From: Methylorubrum thiocyanatum
Lineage (GTDB): Bacteria > Pseudomonadota > Alphaproteobacteria > Rhizobiales > Beijerinckiaceae
Direction of reading: 5' to 3'
NCBI GenBank assembly: GCA_014138645.1
Contig: JACJIB010000007.1
Location: 248,001-312,000, forward strand
DNA: 64,000 bases
Below, in pieces: positions 39,334 to 48,490 of the stretch (position 1 is its first letter; every line of letters starts with the position of its first letter). The translations under genes were made by a program, and so were the position numbers. Under the pieces are notes generated by a model that did not search any database, was not told where the DNA came from, and was given only the letters and a program-made list of their open reading frames with translations.

Positions 39334-39699
39334 TCAAGGCGAAGGCGGCCGCCGGCCGACCAGAGCCTCGATCCGGGCCCAGAAGAAATCCTCTCCGGAA
39401 TAGCCCTCGATCCGGTCGACTTCGCGGCCCTCCTCGACGAGGACGAAGGTCGGTGTGTAGCGGATCGGGCCCTTCAGCGTGAGTCCGGCGGGAATGCCGT
39501 CGCCGAGCGCGACGCGCCGCAACGGCGCGCGCCGCCCGACCTCCGACTTCGGATAGATCGGCCCGATCGTGCGGTTCCAGATCGTGCACCACGGGCAACC
39601 CGCCAGTTCGAAGAGCACGAGTTCGGCCGCCATCGCGTTCGAGGCGATGAGAAGGAGGCCGCCCGCCAGGGCCATCACCGATCGGCGCGTCGCTCGCAT
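39334..39699 (-). CDS. soxS: SoxS-like periplasmic thioredoxin
   Basis: A signal peptide (1-25), then a thioredoxin-like fold with CPWC (Cys35-Cys38, in ELAGCPWCTIWNRTIGP) and the cis-Pro loop IRYTPTFVLVEEG. SoxS reactivates the SoxY carrier by reducing its C-terminal cysteine. It is divergent from soxW, the common layout in sox clusters. Confidence 0.85.
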   Translation of the reverse strand: MRATRRSVMALAGGLLLIASNAMAAELVLFELAGCPWCTIWNRTIGPIYPKSEVGRRAPLRRVALGDGIPAGLTLKGPIRYTPTFVLVEEGREVDRIEGYSGEDFFWARIEALVGRRPPSP

Positions 39700-39846
39700 C
39701 ACGCGTCCTCGCTCAAGCGCTGTCGGCCATCCACTATATAGCAAAAGGCGAATGTGTTTCGAGTGGCCCTCCTGTCGCCGTTGCCCGCCTCGTCGGCTTC
39801 CCCTACACATGCATAAAATCGAATATCGGCCGGGAGGGCTGCCACG

Positions 39847-40443
39847 ATGGCGATCATGCTGACGCGACGCCGGTTGCTGAGTGGCGGTGTCGCGGGGCTG
39901 GCGTGCAGCTCCCTTGCCGGCCGGGCCCGGGCTCAGGCCGTCCTCGGTGACGACGGCCTCTATCATCAGCCCTGGTTCCTCGAGAGCTTCCTCGACCTCG
40001 CCGACGACCTGCGCGCGGCCGGCGCGCACGGCCGGCGCCTCGCAATCCTGTGGGAACTGCGAGGCTGCCCGTTCTGCAAGCGGCTGCACCAAGTGAATTT
40101 CGCCGACGCCGCCGTCAGCCGGTATGTCCGGGAACACTTTGACATCCTGCAGCTCAACATCATCGGCGCCCGGGAGGTCACGGATTTCGACGGCGAGCGC
40201 CTGTCCGAGAAGGGCTTCGCCGCAAAGTACGGCGTCTACTCGACGCCGACGGTGCAGTTCTTCGGAGAGACGGTCGAGGCCCTCGCCGGCAAGGCTCCGG
40301 CGGAGCGGGAGGTCCTGCGCATGAAGGGCTATGTACCGCCCGAGGAGTTCCGGCGCACCTTCGCCTTCGTGGCCGAGCGCGCCTATGCCGGCACCGATCT
40401 CGAAACCTATCTCGACCGTCCGGCACCCCGCGGCGGCGAATAG
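39847..40443 (+). CDS. soxW: SoxW-like thioredoxin
   Basis: 198 residues with a twin-arginine-like signal (LTRRRLLSGGVAGLA), active site CPFC (Cys74-Cys77, in ELRGCPFCKRLHQVNF) and YSTPTVQFFG as the cis-Pro loop. It is first of the plus-strand sox genes and probably keeps Sox carrier thiols in the right state. Confidence 0.83.
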   Translation: MAIMLTRRRLLSGGVAGLACSSLAGRARAQAVLGDDGLYHQPWFLESFLDLADDLRAAGAHGRRLAILWELRGCPFCKRLHQVNFADAAVSRYVREHFDILQLNIIGAREVTDFDGERLSEKGFAAKYGVYSTPTVQFFGETVEALAGKAPAEREVLRMKGYVPPEEFRRTFAFVAERAYAGTDLETYLDRPAPRGGE

Positions 40444-40612
40444 TTTTATCGCCGGCGGCTCGCGACGTAGAAGTTTTTTTCTTGACTCGGACGGCGCCCC
40501 GGTCAAACTTGCAATAATTCGCATATGTCGATGGGTTGAGGCCCGGCGACGCAGCGAGCGGTCGGGACCGACCGCGCAAGCCGCACCAGACGGCACACCG
40601 AGGAAACGCCAG

Positions 40613-41089
40613 ATGCGCAGGCAGATCCATGCCTTGGCGGTCGCGGGAGCTTGCGCTCTGGCGACGACCGCCGCATCGGAGACGGGTTCGGGCGGCCTCG
40701 CGCCGTTCCGGATCGTCGCCGCCGACGGGACGGACGCCGTTCCCGATCCCCTCACCGACAAGGCCGGGGACGCCGCCGCCGGCGTCAAGGTCGTGGTGAA
40801 CCGCCGTCAGGGCAATTGTCTCGGCTGCCATCAGGTCTCGTCGCTCAAGACGGAATCGTTCCACGGCGAGGTCGGACCTTCCCTCGACGGCGTCGCCGGC
40901 CGCTGGAGCGCGGCGCATCTGCGCATGATCGTGGTCAATCCGAAGCACGTCTTCGGCGAAGCGACCGTGATGCCGGCCTTCTACCGGATCGACGGATTGA
41001 GCCGTGTCCGCGCCGAGTTCCAGGGCAAGCCGATCCTCACCGCCCAGCAGGTCGAGGACGTGGTCGCCTACCTCACCACCCTCAAGTGA
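40613..41089 (+). CDS. soxX: SoxX monoheme cytochrome c
   Basis: 158 residues with a signal peptide and heme motif CLGCH (69-73, in RQGNCLGCHQVSS); a distal Met in TVMPAFYRIDGL. With SoxA it forms the SoxXA cytochrome that couples thiosulfate to the SoxY cysteine. It lies 170 bases after soxW with a promoter-like TTGACT near 40483 in between. Confidence 0.9.
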   Translation: MRRQIHALAVAGACALATTAASETGSGGLAPFRIVAADGTDAVPDPLTDKAGDAAAGVKVVVNRRQGNCLGCHQVSSLKTESFHGEVGPSLDGVAGRWSAAHLRMIVVNPKHVFGEATVMPAFYRIDGLSRVRAEFQGKPILTAQQVEDVVAYLTTLK

Positions 41090-41122
41090 TCCAACCCTGA
41101 CGTGACCCGGGAGCCGCTTCCG

Positions 41123-41581
41123 ATGAGAAACGCAATGAACCGCCGCCAAGCCCTGGCCCTGGGCACCGGCGCCGTCCTGGCCGCGACGCTGTCCCTGCGC
41201 GCCGGGCCCGCGCGTGCGGCCAAGAACAACAGCGAGGAAGCCATCAAGGCGTTCACCCGCGGCAAGGAGCCGGTCAGGGGGAAGGTCAGACTCGAACTCC
41301 CCGAGATCGCCGAGAACGGCAACACCGTGCCGATGACGGTGAGCGTCGATGTGCCGATGACGGAGGAGAGCTTCGTCGAGGAGGTGATGATCGTCGCCGA
41401 AGGCAATCCGAACCCCGGCGTCATCAGCTTCCATTTCTCGCCGTCGAGCGTCGCCGAAGCCAACACGCGCATCCGCCTCGCCGAGACCCAGAACGTTGTC
41501 GCGATCGCCCGCATGAACGACGGCTCGGTCTTCAGCGACGTCCGCCAAGTGAAGGTCACCATCGGCGGCTGCGGCGGCTGA
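41123..41581 (+). CDS. soxY: SoxY sulfur carrier
   Basis: 152 residues with a TAT-type signal (MNRRQALALGTGAVLAA) and the diagnostic C-terminal swinging arm GGCGG that carries the sulfur on Cys150. It partners SoxZ, the next gene. ATG 41123 was chosen over an in-frame GTG at 41102. Confidence 0.93.
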   Translation: MRNAMNRRQALALGTGAVLAATLSLRAGPARAAKNNSEEAIKAFTRGKEPVRGKVRLELPEIAENGNTVPMTVSVDVPMTEESFVEEVMIVAEGNPNPGVISFHFSPSSVAEANTRIRLAETQNVVAIARMNDGSVFSDVRQVKVTIGGCGG

Positions 41582-41623
41582 CGTCTGGACGAACAAGAGA
41601 CAGCACGAGACCCGGAGGACGAC

Positions 41624-41953
41624 ATGGCAGACGTGAAACCGCGGATCAAACTGGACAAGAAGGACATCGCCAAGGGCGGCGTCATCGAGGTGAAGACGCT
41701 TGTGTCGCACACGATGGAATCGGGTCAGCGCAAGGACAAGGATGGCAAGACCATCCCGCGCAAGATCCTGAACGCCTTCAGCTGCGACCTGAACGGAAAG
41801 ACGATCTTCAGCGCCAATATGGAGGGCGCCGTATCGGCCAACCCCTACTTTCAATTCAAGATCAAGCCCGCCGAGTCGGGAACCTTGACCTTCACTTGGA
41901 CCGACGACGACGGCTCCAAAATCCAGGCCACGGAGCAGATCAAGGTCTCGTGA
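41624..41953 (+). CDS. soxZ: SoxZ, partner of SoxY
   Basis: 109 residues without a signal peptide, typical of SoxZ, which is co-exported with SoxY. Signature stretches GVIEVKTLVSHTMESGQRKD and FTWTDDDGSKIQATEQIKVS are present. An AGGACGAC ribosome binding site precedes it. Confidence 0.93.
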   Translation: MADVKPRIKLDKKDIAKGGVIEVKTLVSHTMESGQRKDKDGKTIPRKILNAFSCDLNGKTIFSANMEGAVSANPYFQFKIKPAESGTLTFTWTDDDGSKIQATEQIKVS

Positions 41954-42011
41954 CGCCTACCCGGGGCGTCCCGCCCCGCAGCGCCCGCCAACGCCCGAGT
42001 CGGAGCCCCCC

Positions 42012-42854
42012 ATGCCGTCCGTTCCCCTTCGCCTGGCCTTGGCCGCCGCCGTGATCCTGACTTCCGCCGTCGCGCCGCAGGCGCAGGACGGCGCGGAGCG
42101 GCCGGCTTGGCAGGGACACGGCATCACGCCGCAAAGCCCAGATTCCCCGTTCGATCAGGTCGTCTCGGGCCTGTATTTCCGCTCGAAGGAGACGCAGGCC
42201 ATGCAGGCCGACGACTTCAACAATCCGGGCTTCCTCGCCGTGGAGCAGGGCGAGGAACTCTGGTCGAAGATCGACGGGGCGGCGGGCAAGTCCTGCGCGA
42301 GCTGCCACAACGAGGCGGCCACCTCCATGAAGGGCGTCGCGGCCGCCTATCCGAAGTGGAACGAGAAGCTTGGGAAGCCGGTCAACCTCGAACAGCGGAT
42401 CGACCTCTGCCGCAAGGGGGCGATGAAGGCCGAGCCCTGGGCCTTCGGCTCGCCCGAACTCACCGCCATGACGACCTACCTTCGCAACCAGTCCCGCGGC
42501 ATGCCGGTCGCCGTGAAGGTCGACGGGCCGATGACGCCCTGGTTCGAACGCGGCAAGGCCCTCTACTACCAGCGCAACGGCCAGCTCGACCTCGCCTGCG
42601 CGAGTTGCCACCAGTCGAACCACGGCAAGTATCTGCGCGCGGATTTCCTCAGCCAGGGCCAGAGCAACGGTTTTCCCGTCTACCGTCTGCGCGACCAGCG
42701 CCTCGTGCCGCTGCACGAGCGCATGGAGGGCTGCATGCAGGACGTGCGGGCCACGCCCTTCAAGCCGCTCTCCGACGAGTTCGTCGCCCTCGAAACCTAC
42801 GTCGCTTGGCGCGGCCTCGGCCTTCCGGTCGAGACGCCTGCCGTCCGCAACTGA
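42012..42854 (+). CDS. soxA: SoxA diheme cytochrome c
   Basis: 280 residues with a signal peptide; two CASCH heme motifs (95-99 and 196-200) and the Cys241 heme ligand of the active site (ERMEGCMQDVRA). It is the diheme form. It forms the SoxXA complex that links sulfur substrates to SoxY. Confidence 0.92.
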   Translation: MPSVPLRLALAAAVILTSAVAPQAQDGAERPAWQGHGITPQSPDSPFDQVVSGLYFRSKETQAMQADDFNNPGFLAVEQGEELWSKIDGAAGKSCASCHNEAATSMKGVAAAYPKWNEKLGKPVNLEQRIDLCRKGAMKAEPWAFGSPELTAMTTYLRNQSRGMPVAVKVDGPMTPWFERGKALYYQRNGQLDLACASCHQSNHGKYLRADFLSQGQSNGFPVYRLRDQRLVPLHERMEGCMQDVRATPFKPLSDEFVALETYVAWRGLGLPVETPAVRN

Positions 42855-42871
42855 GCGCGGGGACGCGAACC

Positions 42872-44551
42872 ATGACCTCACGCCGCGACTTCCTGCAGAT
42901 CGCCGCCGCCACCGCCGCCCTCGTGCCGTCGGGCTGGACCCGCGCCTTCGCCCAGCAGCGCCTCACCCAGGACGACCTCCTGGCCTTCGAGCCGATGGGC
43001 AACGTCACCCTGGTCCATCTGACCGATATCCACGCGCAGCTCCGGCCGGTGCTGTTCCGCGAGCCCTCGACCAATCTCGGCGTCGGCGAGGCGCGGGGGC
43101 AGGTACCCCACATCACGGGGCGCGCCACGCTCGACCTCTACGGCATTCCCGGCGGCTCGCCGCTCGCCCACGCCCTGACGCCGGAGGACTACGTCGCGCT
43201 CGCCCGCAGCTACGGCCGCATGGGCGGCCTCGACCGCATCGCCACGGTGCTCGAGGCGATCCGCGCCGAACGGGGCGACAAGGTGCTGTTCCTCGACGGC
43301 GGCGACACTTGGCAGAACAGCTACACGTCGATGCTGAGCAAGGGCCAGGACATGGTCGATTGCATGGCGCTGCTCAAACCCGACGCCATGACGGGCCACT
43401 GGGAATTCACCCTCGGCACCGACCGCGTGAAGGAGATCGTCGACGGGCTCGGCTGCCCGTTCCTCGGCCAGAACGTGCGCGACGCCGAGTGGAACGAGCC
43501 GGCCTTCGAATCCACGAAGATGTTCGAGCGCGGCGGCGCGAAGGTCGCGGTGATCGGGCAGGCCTTCCCCTACACGCCCATCGCCAACCCGCGCTGGATG
43601 ATACCGAACTGGTCGTTCGGCATCCGCGAGGAGGACGTGCAGGCCAGCATCGACAAGGCCCGCAAGGAGGGCGCCGACCTTATCGTCCTGCTCTCGCACA
43701 ACGGCTTCGACGTCGATCGCAAGCTCGCTTCGCGGGTGAAGGGCATCGACGTGGTCCTCACCGGCCACACCCACGATGCGCTGCCGCAGGCGGTGAAGGT
43801 CGGCCGGACCCTGCTCATCGCCTCGGGCAGCCACGGCAAGTTCCTGACCCGGGTCGATCTCGACGTACGGGACGGCGCGGTGAAAGGCTTTCGCTCGAAG
43901 TTGATCCCGATCTTCTCCGACGTGATCGCCCCGCAGGCGGCGATGGCGGCCAGGATCCAGGCGATCCGGGCGCCCCACGAAGTCATGCTGGGGGAGGAGC
44001 TCGGCCGGACCGAGAGCCTGCTCTACCGGCGCGGCAACTTCAACGGCACCCTCGACGACATGATCTGCGACGCGCTGCTCTCGGAGCGGGATGCCGAGAT
44101 CGCGCTCTCGCCGGGCTTCCGCTGGGGCACGACGCTGCTTCCGGGGCAGCCGATCACCCGCGAGGACATCTACAACGCCACCGCCATCACCTACCCGGCG
44201 GCCTACCGCATGACCATGACCGGCGCCCGACTCAAGGAAGTGCTGGAGGACGTGGCCGACAACCTCTTCAACGAGGACCCGTATTACCAGCAGGGTGGCG
44301 ACATGGTGCGGGTCGGCGGCGTCTCCTACGCCATCGACATCGCCCGCCCGGCCGGGCAACGCATCTCCGACCTGACGCTCCTGCGCACCGGCAAGCCGAT
44401 CGAGGCGGGGGCGTCCTACACCGTGGCCGGCTGGGCCAGCGTCAACGAGGGCACCGAGGGGCCGCCGATTTGGGACGTCGTGGCTGCGCATGTCCAGCGG
44501 AAGGGAACGGTGAGCCCGACGCCAGCGCAAGTCACTGTCCGCGGCGCATAA
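42872..44551 (+). CDS. soxB: SoxB sulfate thiohydrolase
   Basis: 559 residues. Twin-arginine signal (TSRRDFLQIAAATAAL), then a metallophosphoesterase-like domain with the dimanganese motifs VTLVHLTDIHAQ, LDGGDTWQNS, MTGHWEFTLG, LSHNGFD and GHTHDALPQ, and a 5'-nucleotidase-type C-terminal domain. It hydrolyses sulfate from SoxY-bound sulfonate. It lies 17 bases after soxA. Confidence 0.93.
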   Translation: MTSRRDFLQIAAATAALVPSGWTRAFAQQRLTQDDLLAFEPMGNVTLVHLTDIHAQLRPVLFREPSTNLGVGEARGQVPHITGRATLDLYGIPGGSPLAHALTPEDYVALARSYGRMGGLDRIATVLEAIRAERGDKVLFLDGGDTWQNSYTSMLSKGQDMVDCMALLKPDAMTGHWEFTLGTDRVKEIVDGLGCPFLGQNVRDAEWNEPAFESTKMFERGGAKVAVIGQAFPYTPIANPRWMIPNWSFGIREEDVQASIDKARKEGADLIVLLSHNGFDVDRKLASRVKGIDVVLTGHTHDALPQAVKVGRTLLIASGSHGKFLTRVDLDVRDGAVKGFRSKLIPIFSDVIAPQAAMAARIQAIRAPHEVMLGEELGRTESLLYRRGNFNGTLDDMICDALLSERDAEIALSPGFRWGTTLLPGQPITREDIYNATAITYPAAYRMTMTGARLKEVLEDVADNLFNEDPYYQQGGDMVRVGGVSYAIDIARPAGQRISDLTLLRTGKPIEAGASYTVAGWASVNEGTEGPPIWDVVAAHVQRKGTVSPTPAQVTVRGA

Positions 44552-44604
44552 CCGCGACTTAAACATTCACATATCATAATACATGAAACAGTTCGGAGAG
44601 GCCC

Positions 44605-45900
44605 ATGTCTGAACCGAAGCAGCGCGCCAATTCGTCGAGGCCGACCTCCCGGAGATCATTCCTGCGCAGTGGGCTCGCGCTGGGCGGCGCGGTCGGAGCC
44701 GGTGCCTTCGCAGGCCGGGCCGCCGCCGAGATGCCGGATGCCAAGAACCTGCCGCCGAACGTGCCCGAATGGTCGCAATCCCTCGGCGACGGCGTCGTCA
44801 GCCGGCCCTACGGCCGCCCCTCGAAGTTCGAGGCGGACGTGGTGCGCCGCGATGTCGAGTGGTTGACCGCCTCTCGTCAGAGTTCGGTCAGCTTCACGCC
44901 GCTGCACCGGCTGGAGGGCATCATCACCCCGAACGGCCTCGGCTTCGAGCGTCATCACGGCGGCATCGCCGAGATCGACCCGGCCGAGCATCGGCTGATG
45001 ATCCACGGCCTCGTCGAGAAGCCGCTTATGCTGACCTTGGAGGACGTGAAGCGCTTCCCTCGCGTCAACCGCATCGCCTTCCTCGAATGCGCGGCCAATT
45101 CCGGCATGGAGTGGAAGGGCGCGCAACTCAACGGCTGCCAGTTCACCCACGGCATGATCCACTGCGTGATGTACACCGGTGTGCCGCTCAAGCGCCTGCT
45201 GGAAGAGGCGGGACTCAAGACCAACGCCAAGTGGCTGCTGCCGGAAGGCGCCGACGCCTCGGCGATGACCCGGTCAGTGCCGATCGAGAAGGCGCTGGAC
45301 GACGCCATCGTCGCCTACGCCATGAACGGCGAGGCGCTCTATCCCGAGCACGGCTATCCCTTGCGCCTCGTCCTGCCCGGCTGGCAGGGCAACATGTGGG
45401 TGAAGTGGTTGCGCCGGATCAAGGTCGGCGACGAGCCCTGGCACACCCGCGAAGAAACCTCGAAATACACCGCTCTCCTGCCGGACGGGCAGGCCCGGCG
45501 CTTCACCTGGGCCATGGACGCGAAGTCCATCATCACCGATCCGAGCCCGCAGGCGCCGTTGCACCGCAAAGGCTTCACGGTGCTCTCGGGCCTCGCCTGG
45601 TCCGGCCGTGGCGCGATCCGGAGCGTCGATGTTTCGCTGGACGGCGGGCGCAATTGGCGCGCCGCGCGCCTCGACGGGCCCGTGCTCGATAAGGCGCTGA
45701 CGCGCTTCTATTACGAGTTCGACTGGAACGGCGATCCGCTGTTGCTGCAATCGCGCGCCGTCGACGAGACCGGCTATGTCCAGCCCACCAAGGCGGCGTT
45801 GCGCCAGCACCGCGGTCTCAACTCGATCTACCACAACAACGGCATCCAGACCTGGCACGTGCTGCCCAACGGGGAGATCGAGAATGTCGAGGTCGCCTAA
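44605..45900 (+). CDS. soxC: SoxC molybdopterin sulfane dehydrogenase subunit
   Basis: 431 residues. A TAT signal (TSRRSFLRSGLALGG) precedes a sulfite-oxidase-type fold with the molybdenum-ligand Cys162 (AFLECAANSGMEWKG) and a C-terminal dimerisation domain. With SoxD it oxidises SoxY-bound sulfane, so sulfur globules need not form. An AT-rich symmetrical sequence precedes the gene (44563-44588). Confidence 0.93.
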   Translation: MSEPKQRANSSRPTSRRSFLRSGLALGGAVGAGAFAGRAAAEMPDAKNLPPNVPEWSQSLGDGVVSRPYGRPSKFEADVVRRDVEWLTASRQSSVSFTPLHRLEGIITPNGLGFERHHGGIAEIDPAEHRLMIHGLVEKPLMLTLEDVKRFPRVNRIAFLECAANSGMEWKGAQLNGCQFTHGMIHCVMYTGVPLKRLLEEAGLKTNAKWLLPEGADASAMTRSVPIEKALDDAIVAYAMNGEALYPEHGYPLRLVLPGWQGNMWVKWLRRIKVGDEPWHTREETSKYTALLPDGQARRFTWAMDAKSIITDPSPQAPLHRKGFTVLSGLAWSGRGAIRSVDVSLDGGRNWRAARLDGPVLDKALTRFYYEFDWNGDPLLLQSRAVDETGYVQPTKAALRQHRGLNSIYHNNGIQTWHVLPNGEIENVEVA

Positions 45901-46561
45901 CCGCATCCTCATCGCCTTCGCAGGCCTCTTCCTGGCGGTCGCGCCGGCTTCGGCGGAGCGGCTGAACATCGGGCGCGCCGCGACGCCGGAAGAGATCAAG
46001 GGCTGGGACATCGACGTGCGCCCCGACGGCCAGGGTCTGCCGGTAGGCAAGGGCACGGCAGCGCTCGGCGAGACGATCTTTCAGGAGCGTTGCGCCAGTT
46101 GCCACGGCGAGTTCGGCGAGGGCGCCGGCCGCTGGCCCGAACTCGCGGGCGGCGCCGGCACGATCAAGTCGGACAGCCCGGTCAAGACCGTCGGCTCGTA
46201 CTGGCCCTACGTCTCGACCGTGTTCGACTTCATCCATCGGGCGATGCCGTTCGGTGCGGCGCAGACGCTGACGCCCGACGAGACCTATTCGGTCACCGCC
46301 TACCTTCTCTATCTCAACGACATCCTGAAGGATCAGGACTTTGAGGTGAACGAGAAGAACCTCGCCACCATCCGCCTGCCGAACGAGAAGAACTTCTTCA
46401 TGGACGACCGCGAGACCGCGGAGAAGGAGTTCTGGAACGCCAAGCCCTGCATGAAGGACTGCCTGCCGAAGGAGGCGGCCATCACCAGTCGCGCCCGCGC
46501 TCTCGACGTGACCCCCGAGAAGGCATCCGAGGCGGCCAAGCCGTCGGCGCCGGTCCAGTAG
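45884..46561 (+). CDS. soxD: SoxD cytochrome c subunit
   Basis: 225 residues with a signal peptide and one c-type heme motif, CASCH (70-74), plus the likely distal Met121 (RAMPFGAAQ). The second heme domain of long SoxD proteins is not present; a CMKDC pair (189-193) is near the end. It overlaps soxC by 17 bases. Confidence 0.9.
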   Translation: MSRSPNRILIAFAGLFLAVAPASAERLNIGRAATPEEIKGWDIDVRPDGQGLPVGKGTAALGETIFQERCASCHGEFGEGAGRWPELAGGAGTIKSDSPVKTVGSYWPYVSTVFDFIHRAMPFGAAQTLTPDETYSVTAYLLYLNDILKDQDFEVNEKNLATIRLPNEKNFFMDDRETAEKEFWNAKPCMKDCLPKEAAITSRARALDVTPEKASEAAKPSAPVQ

Positions 46562-46587
46562 GCTGCGGCAATCCGGGAGGTCCGACG

Positions 46588-47565
46588 ATGCCCGAGGTTC
46601 AGAACGCGGTGAGGCCCGGATCGCATGCTTCGACGTGCGACAGGCGGGCGGTCGTCGCCGGCATGACGGCGCTGCTGGCAACCGCTTGGCCGACAGGGCG
46701 GACAGCCGCCGCTCCGGCGGAAGCCGTCGAGGCCGGCAAGGACCTGGACAAGGGTATAGTGAAGACGGCCAGCGACGGCACGCTGGCCTCGTCCCTCGGC
46801 TTCATGCTGCCCGAAGCGCCGCGCGCAGAGGTCGAGGCGCTCTTCAAGACCGCGCAGGAACCCCTCGAAGCCGGCCCGATCCCGACGAACGTGTCCGTCG
46901 TGCGCGTCGGCGGCGAGGTCATCCTGATCGATGCGGGTTCGGGCAACTCCTTCCAGCCGACGGCGGGCAAGCTTTCGGACACGCTGGAGGCGGCCGGTGT
47001 CGCGCGCGAAGCGGTCACCCGGGTCGTGTTCACGCACGCCCATCCCGACCACCTTTGGGGCGCCGTCGACGATTTCGACGACAGCGAGCGGTTTCCCAAT
47101 GCCCGCTACGTCGTGCCGGCCGCGGAATGGGACTTCTGGACCCGCGACGACGTCGAGACGACGGTGCCGGACTGGCTGAAAGGATTGGCGGTCGGCTCCC
47201 GGCGCACGCTCAAGCGCCTGGAAGCCAAGATGGAGCGGCGCAAGCCCGGCGAGACAGTCGCGCCGGGCCTCACCTACGTGGCGACGCCCGGGCACACGCC
47301 GGGGCACGCCTCGGTCCTCGTCGAGGCGGGGCGTGAGCAGATCCTGATCGGTGGCGACGCCCTCAGCCATGCGCTCATCTCCTTCCGCCGGCCCGGCTGG
47401 GCGTTCGGAAGCGACCTGGACCGCGATCTGGCGATTCGCACCCGCCTTGCTCTGCTCGACCGCTTGGCCAACGAGCGGATGACGCTCGTCGGATTCCACT
47501 TGCCGGGCTCGGGTGTCGGCCGCGTCGAGCGATCCGGCGACGCCTTCCGATTCGTGCCTGCCTGA
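46588..47565 (+). CDS. soxH: SoxH-like metallo-beta-lactamase protein
   Basis: 325 residues, an exported protein with the zinc motif FTHAHPDHLWGA, TPGHTPGHAS and a C-terminal His in LVGFHLPGSG. SoxH proteins follow soxCD in many clusters; the substrate is unknown. Confidence 0.8.
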   Translation: MPEVQNAVRPGSHASTCDRRAVVAGMTALLATAWPTGRTAAAPAEAVEAGKDLDKGIVKTASDGTLASSLGFMLPEAPRAEVEALFKTAQEPLEAGPIPTNVSVVRVGGEVILIDAGSGNSFQPTAGKLSDTLEAAGVAREAVTRVVFTHAHPDHLWGAVDDFDDSERFPNARYVVPAAEWDFWTRDDVETTVPDWLKGLAVGSRRTLKRLEAKMERRKPGETVAPGLTYVATPGHTPGHASVLVEAGREQILIGGDALSHALISFRRPGWAFGSDLDRDLAIRTRLALLDRLANERMTLVGFHLPGSGVGRVERSGDAFRFVPA

Positions 47566-47576
47566 GCCGAGCCTCC

Positions 47577-47600
47577 GCGGACTGACGCCGTCAGGTCCGC
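47577..47600 (+). terminator. Possible terminator hairpin after soxH
   Basis: GCGGACTGAC and GTCAGGTCCGC pair with one bulged base around a 3-base loop, 11 bases after soxH. No T-run follows. Confidence 0.4.
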
Positions 47601-47663
47601 TCAAGCAAAAGCCCTCACGCGGCGTCGGGGGCCAACGACATCGCAAGGGCGGGAGGATCGAAC

Positions 47664-48122
47664 ATGATGATGTCACGCAGGGGCGTGTCGGGCATCGCGA
47701 CGCTGATGGCCACGCTGGTAGCCACGCGGGCCAGGGCCGCCGAGACCGGCGTGAAAACGCATCGGATTGCGATGCAGGTGAGCACGAACGATGCCGGCGT
47801 GTTCGATCTCGCCCTCAACAATGCCGTCAACCTCGCGCGTGAATTCGGCGAGGCTGCCGAAGAGGTCGAGGTCGAGATCGTCGCCTACGGCCCCGGTCTT
47901 CACATGGTTCGGTCCGATACCTCAACGGTCAGGGCTCGTATTCAATCAGTAACGGACAGTGTTCCAGGTATCGCACTTTCAGCCTGCGGCAACACAATTG
48001 CTGCCATGGAACACGCGGAAGGGCATAAATTGGAACTGTTGCCGAACGTCGGCGTGGTGCGTGCCGGTGCCGTCCGGCTGGTGACACTACAAGAGGCGGG
48101 CTGGAGCTACTTGCGTATCTGA
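47664..48122 (+). CDS. Exported DsrE-like protein
   Basis: 152 residues: a signal peptide (about 1-25) and a DsrE-type fold (HRIAMQVSTNDAGVFDLALN, VEVEIVAYGPGLHMVRSDTS) with one Cys in ALSACGNTIAAM. The codon choice in the middle (47940-48010) is less GC-rich than its neighbours. It probably carries sulfane sulfur for the Sox pathway. Confidence 0.75.
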   Translation: MMMSRRGVSGIATLMATLVATRARAAETGVKTHRIAMQVSTNDAGVFDLALNNAVNLAREFGEAAEEVEVEIVAYGPGLHMVRSDTSTVRARIQSVTDSVPGIALSACGNTIAAMEHAEGHKLELLPNVGVVRAGAVRLVTLQEAGWSYLRI

Positions 48123-48156
48123 TCGAAGCTCATGGCAAATACTATAGGCGATCCAT

Positions 48157-48175
48157 CATGGCTGCATCAGCCATG
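48157..48175. repeat. Perfect 8-bp inverted repeat with 3-base loop
   Basis: CATGGCTG (48157-48164) and CAGCCATG (48168-48175). A tight hairpin between the DsrE-like gene and the next small gene; either a terminator or an operator. Confidence 0.5.
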
Positions 48176-48244
48176 AATGAAGTATTATTGGCCCCTCCAG
48201 AGGTAGGTATATAGGAATACATCAAAAGGAGGCAGCGGGATCAA

Positions 48245-48490
48245 ATGGCCTGTATCCACCGCTTCGAGCGTCCTTTGGGGCCCGGACAACTCGTATCGTG
48301 GATCGGGGTCTACAAGGAAGGATTCCCGAGCCGGGAAGCGGTCGCAGCCTTCGCGGAGGCTCAGATCGTTTCCTATCAGGTTCAAGGCTATAGCGAAGAG
48401 GAGGGTTATTGGTGGTTTCGAGAGGCGAGCGGATCGAGGACGACTATTTTGGCTGTCTACAGTGACGGTCAGAACCTCGTCATCGGATGA
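48245..48490 (+). CDS. Hypothetical protein (81 aa)
   Basis: An AAAAGGAGGC ribosome binding site precedes the ATG. The protein is a small alpha/beta domain (LVSWIGVYKEGFPSREAVAA, EEEGYWWFREASGSRTTILA). It converges on the next gene and overlaps it by 11 bases. Function unknown. Confidence 0.6.
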   Translation: MACIHRFERPLGPGQLVSWIGVYKEGFPSREAVAAFAEAQIVSYQVQGYSEEEGYWWFREASGSRTTILAVYSDGQNLVIG

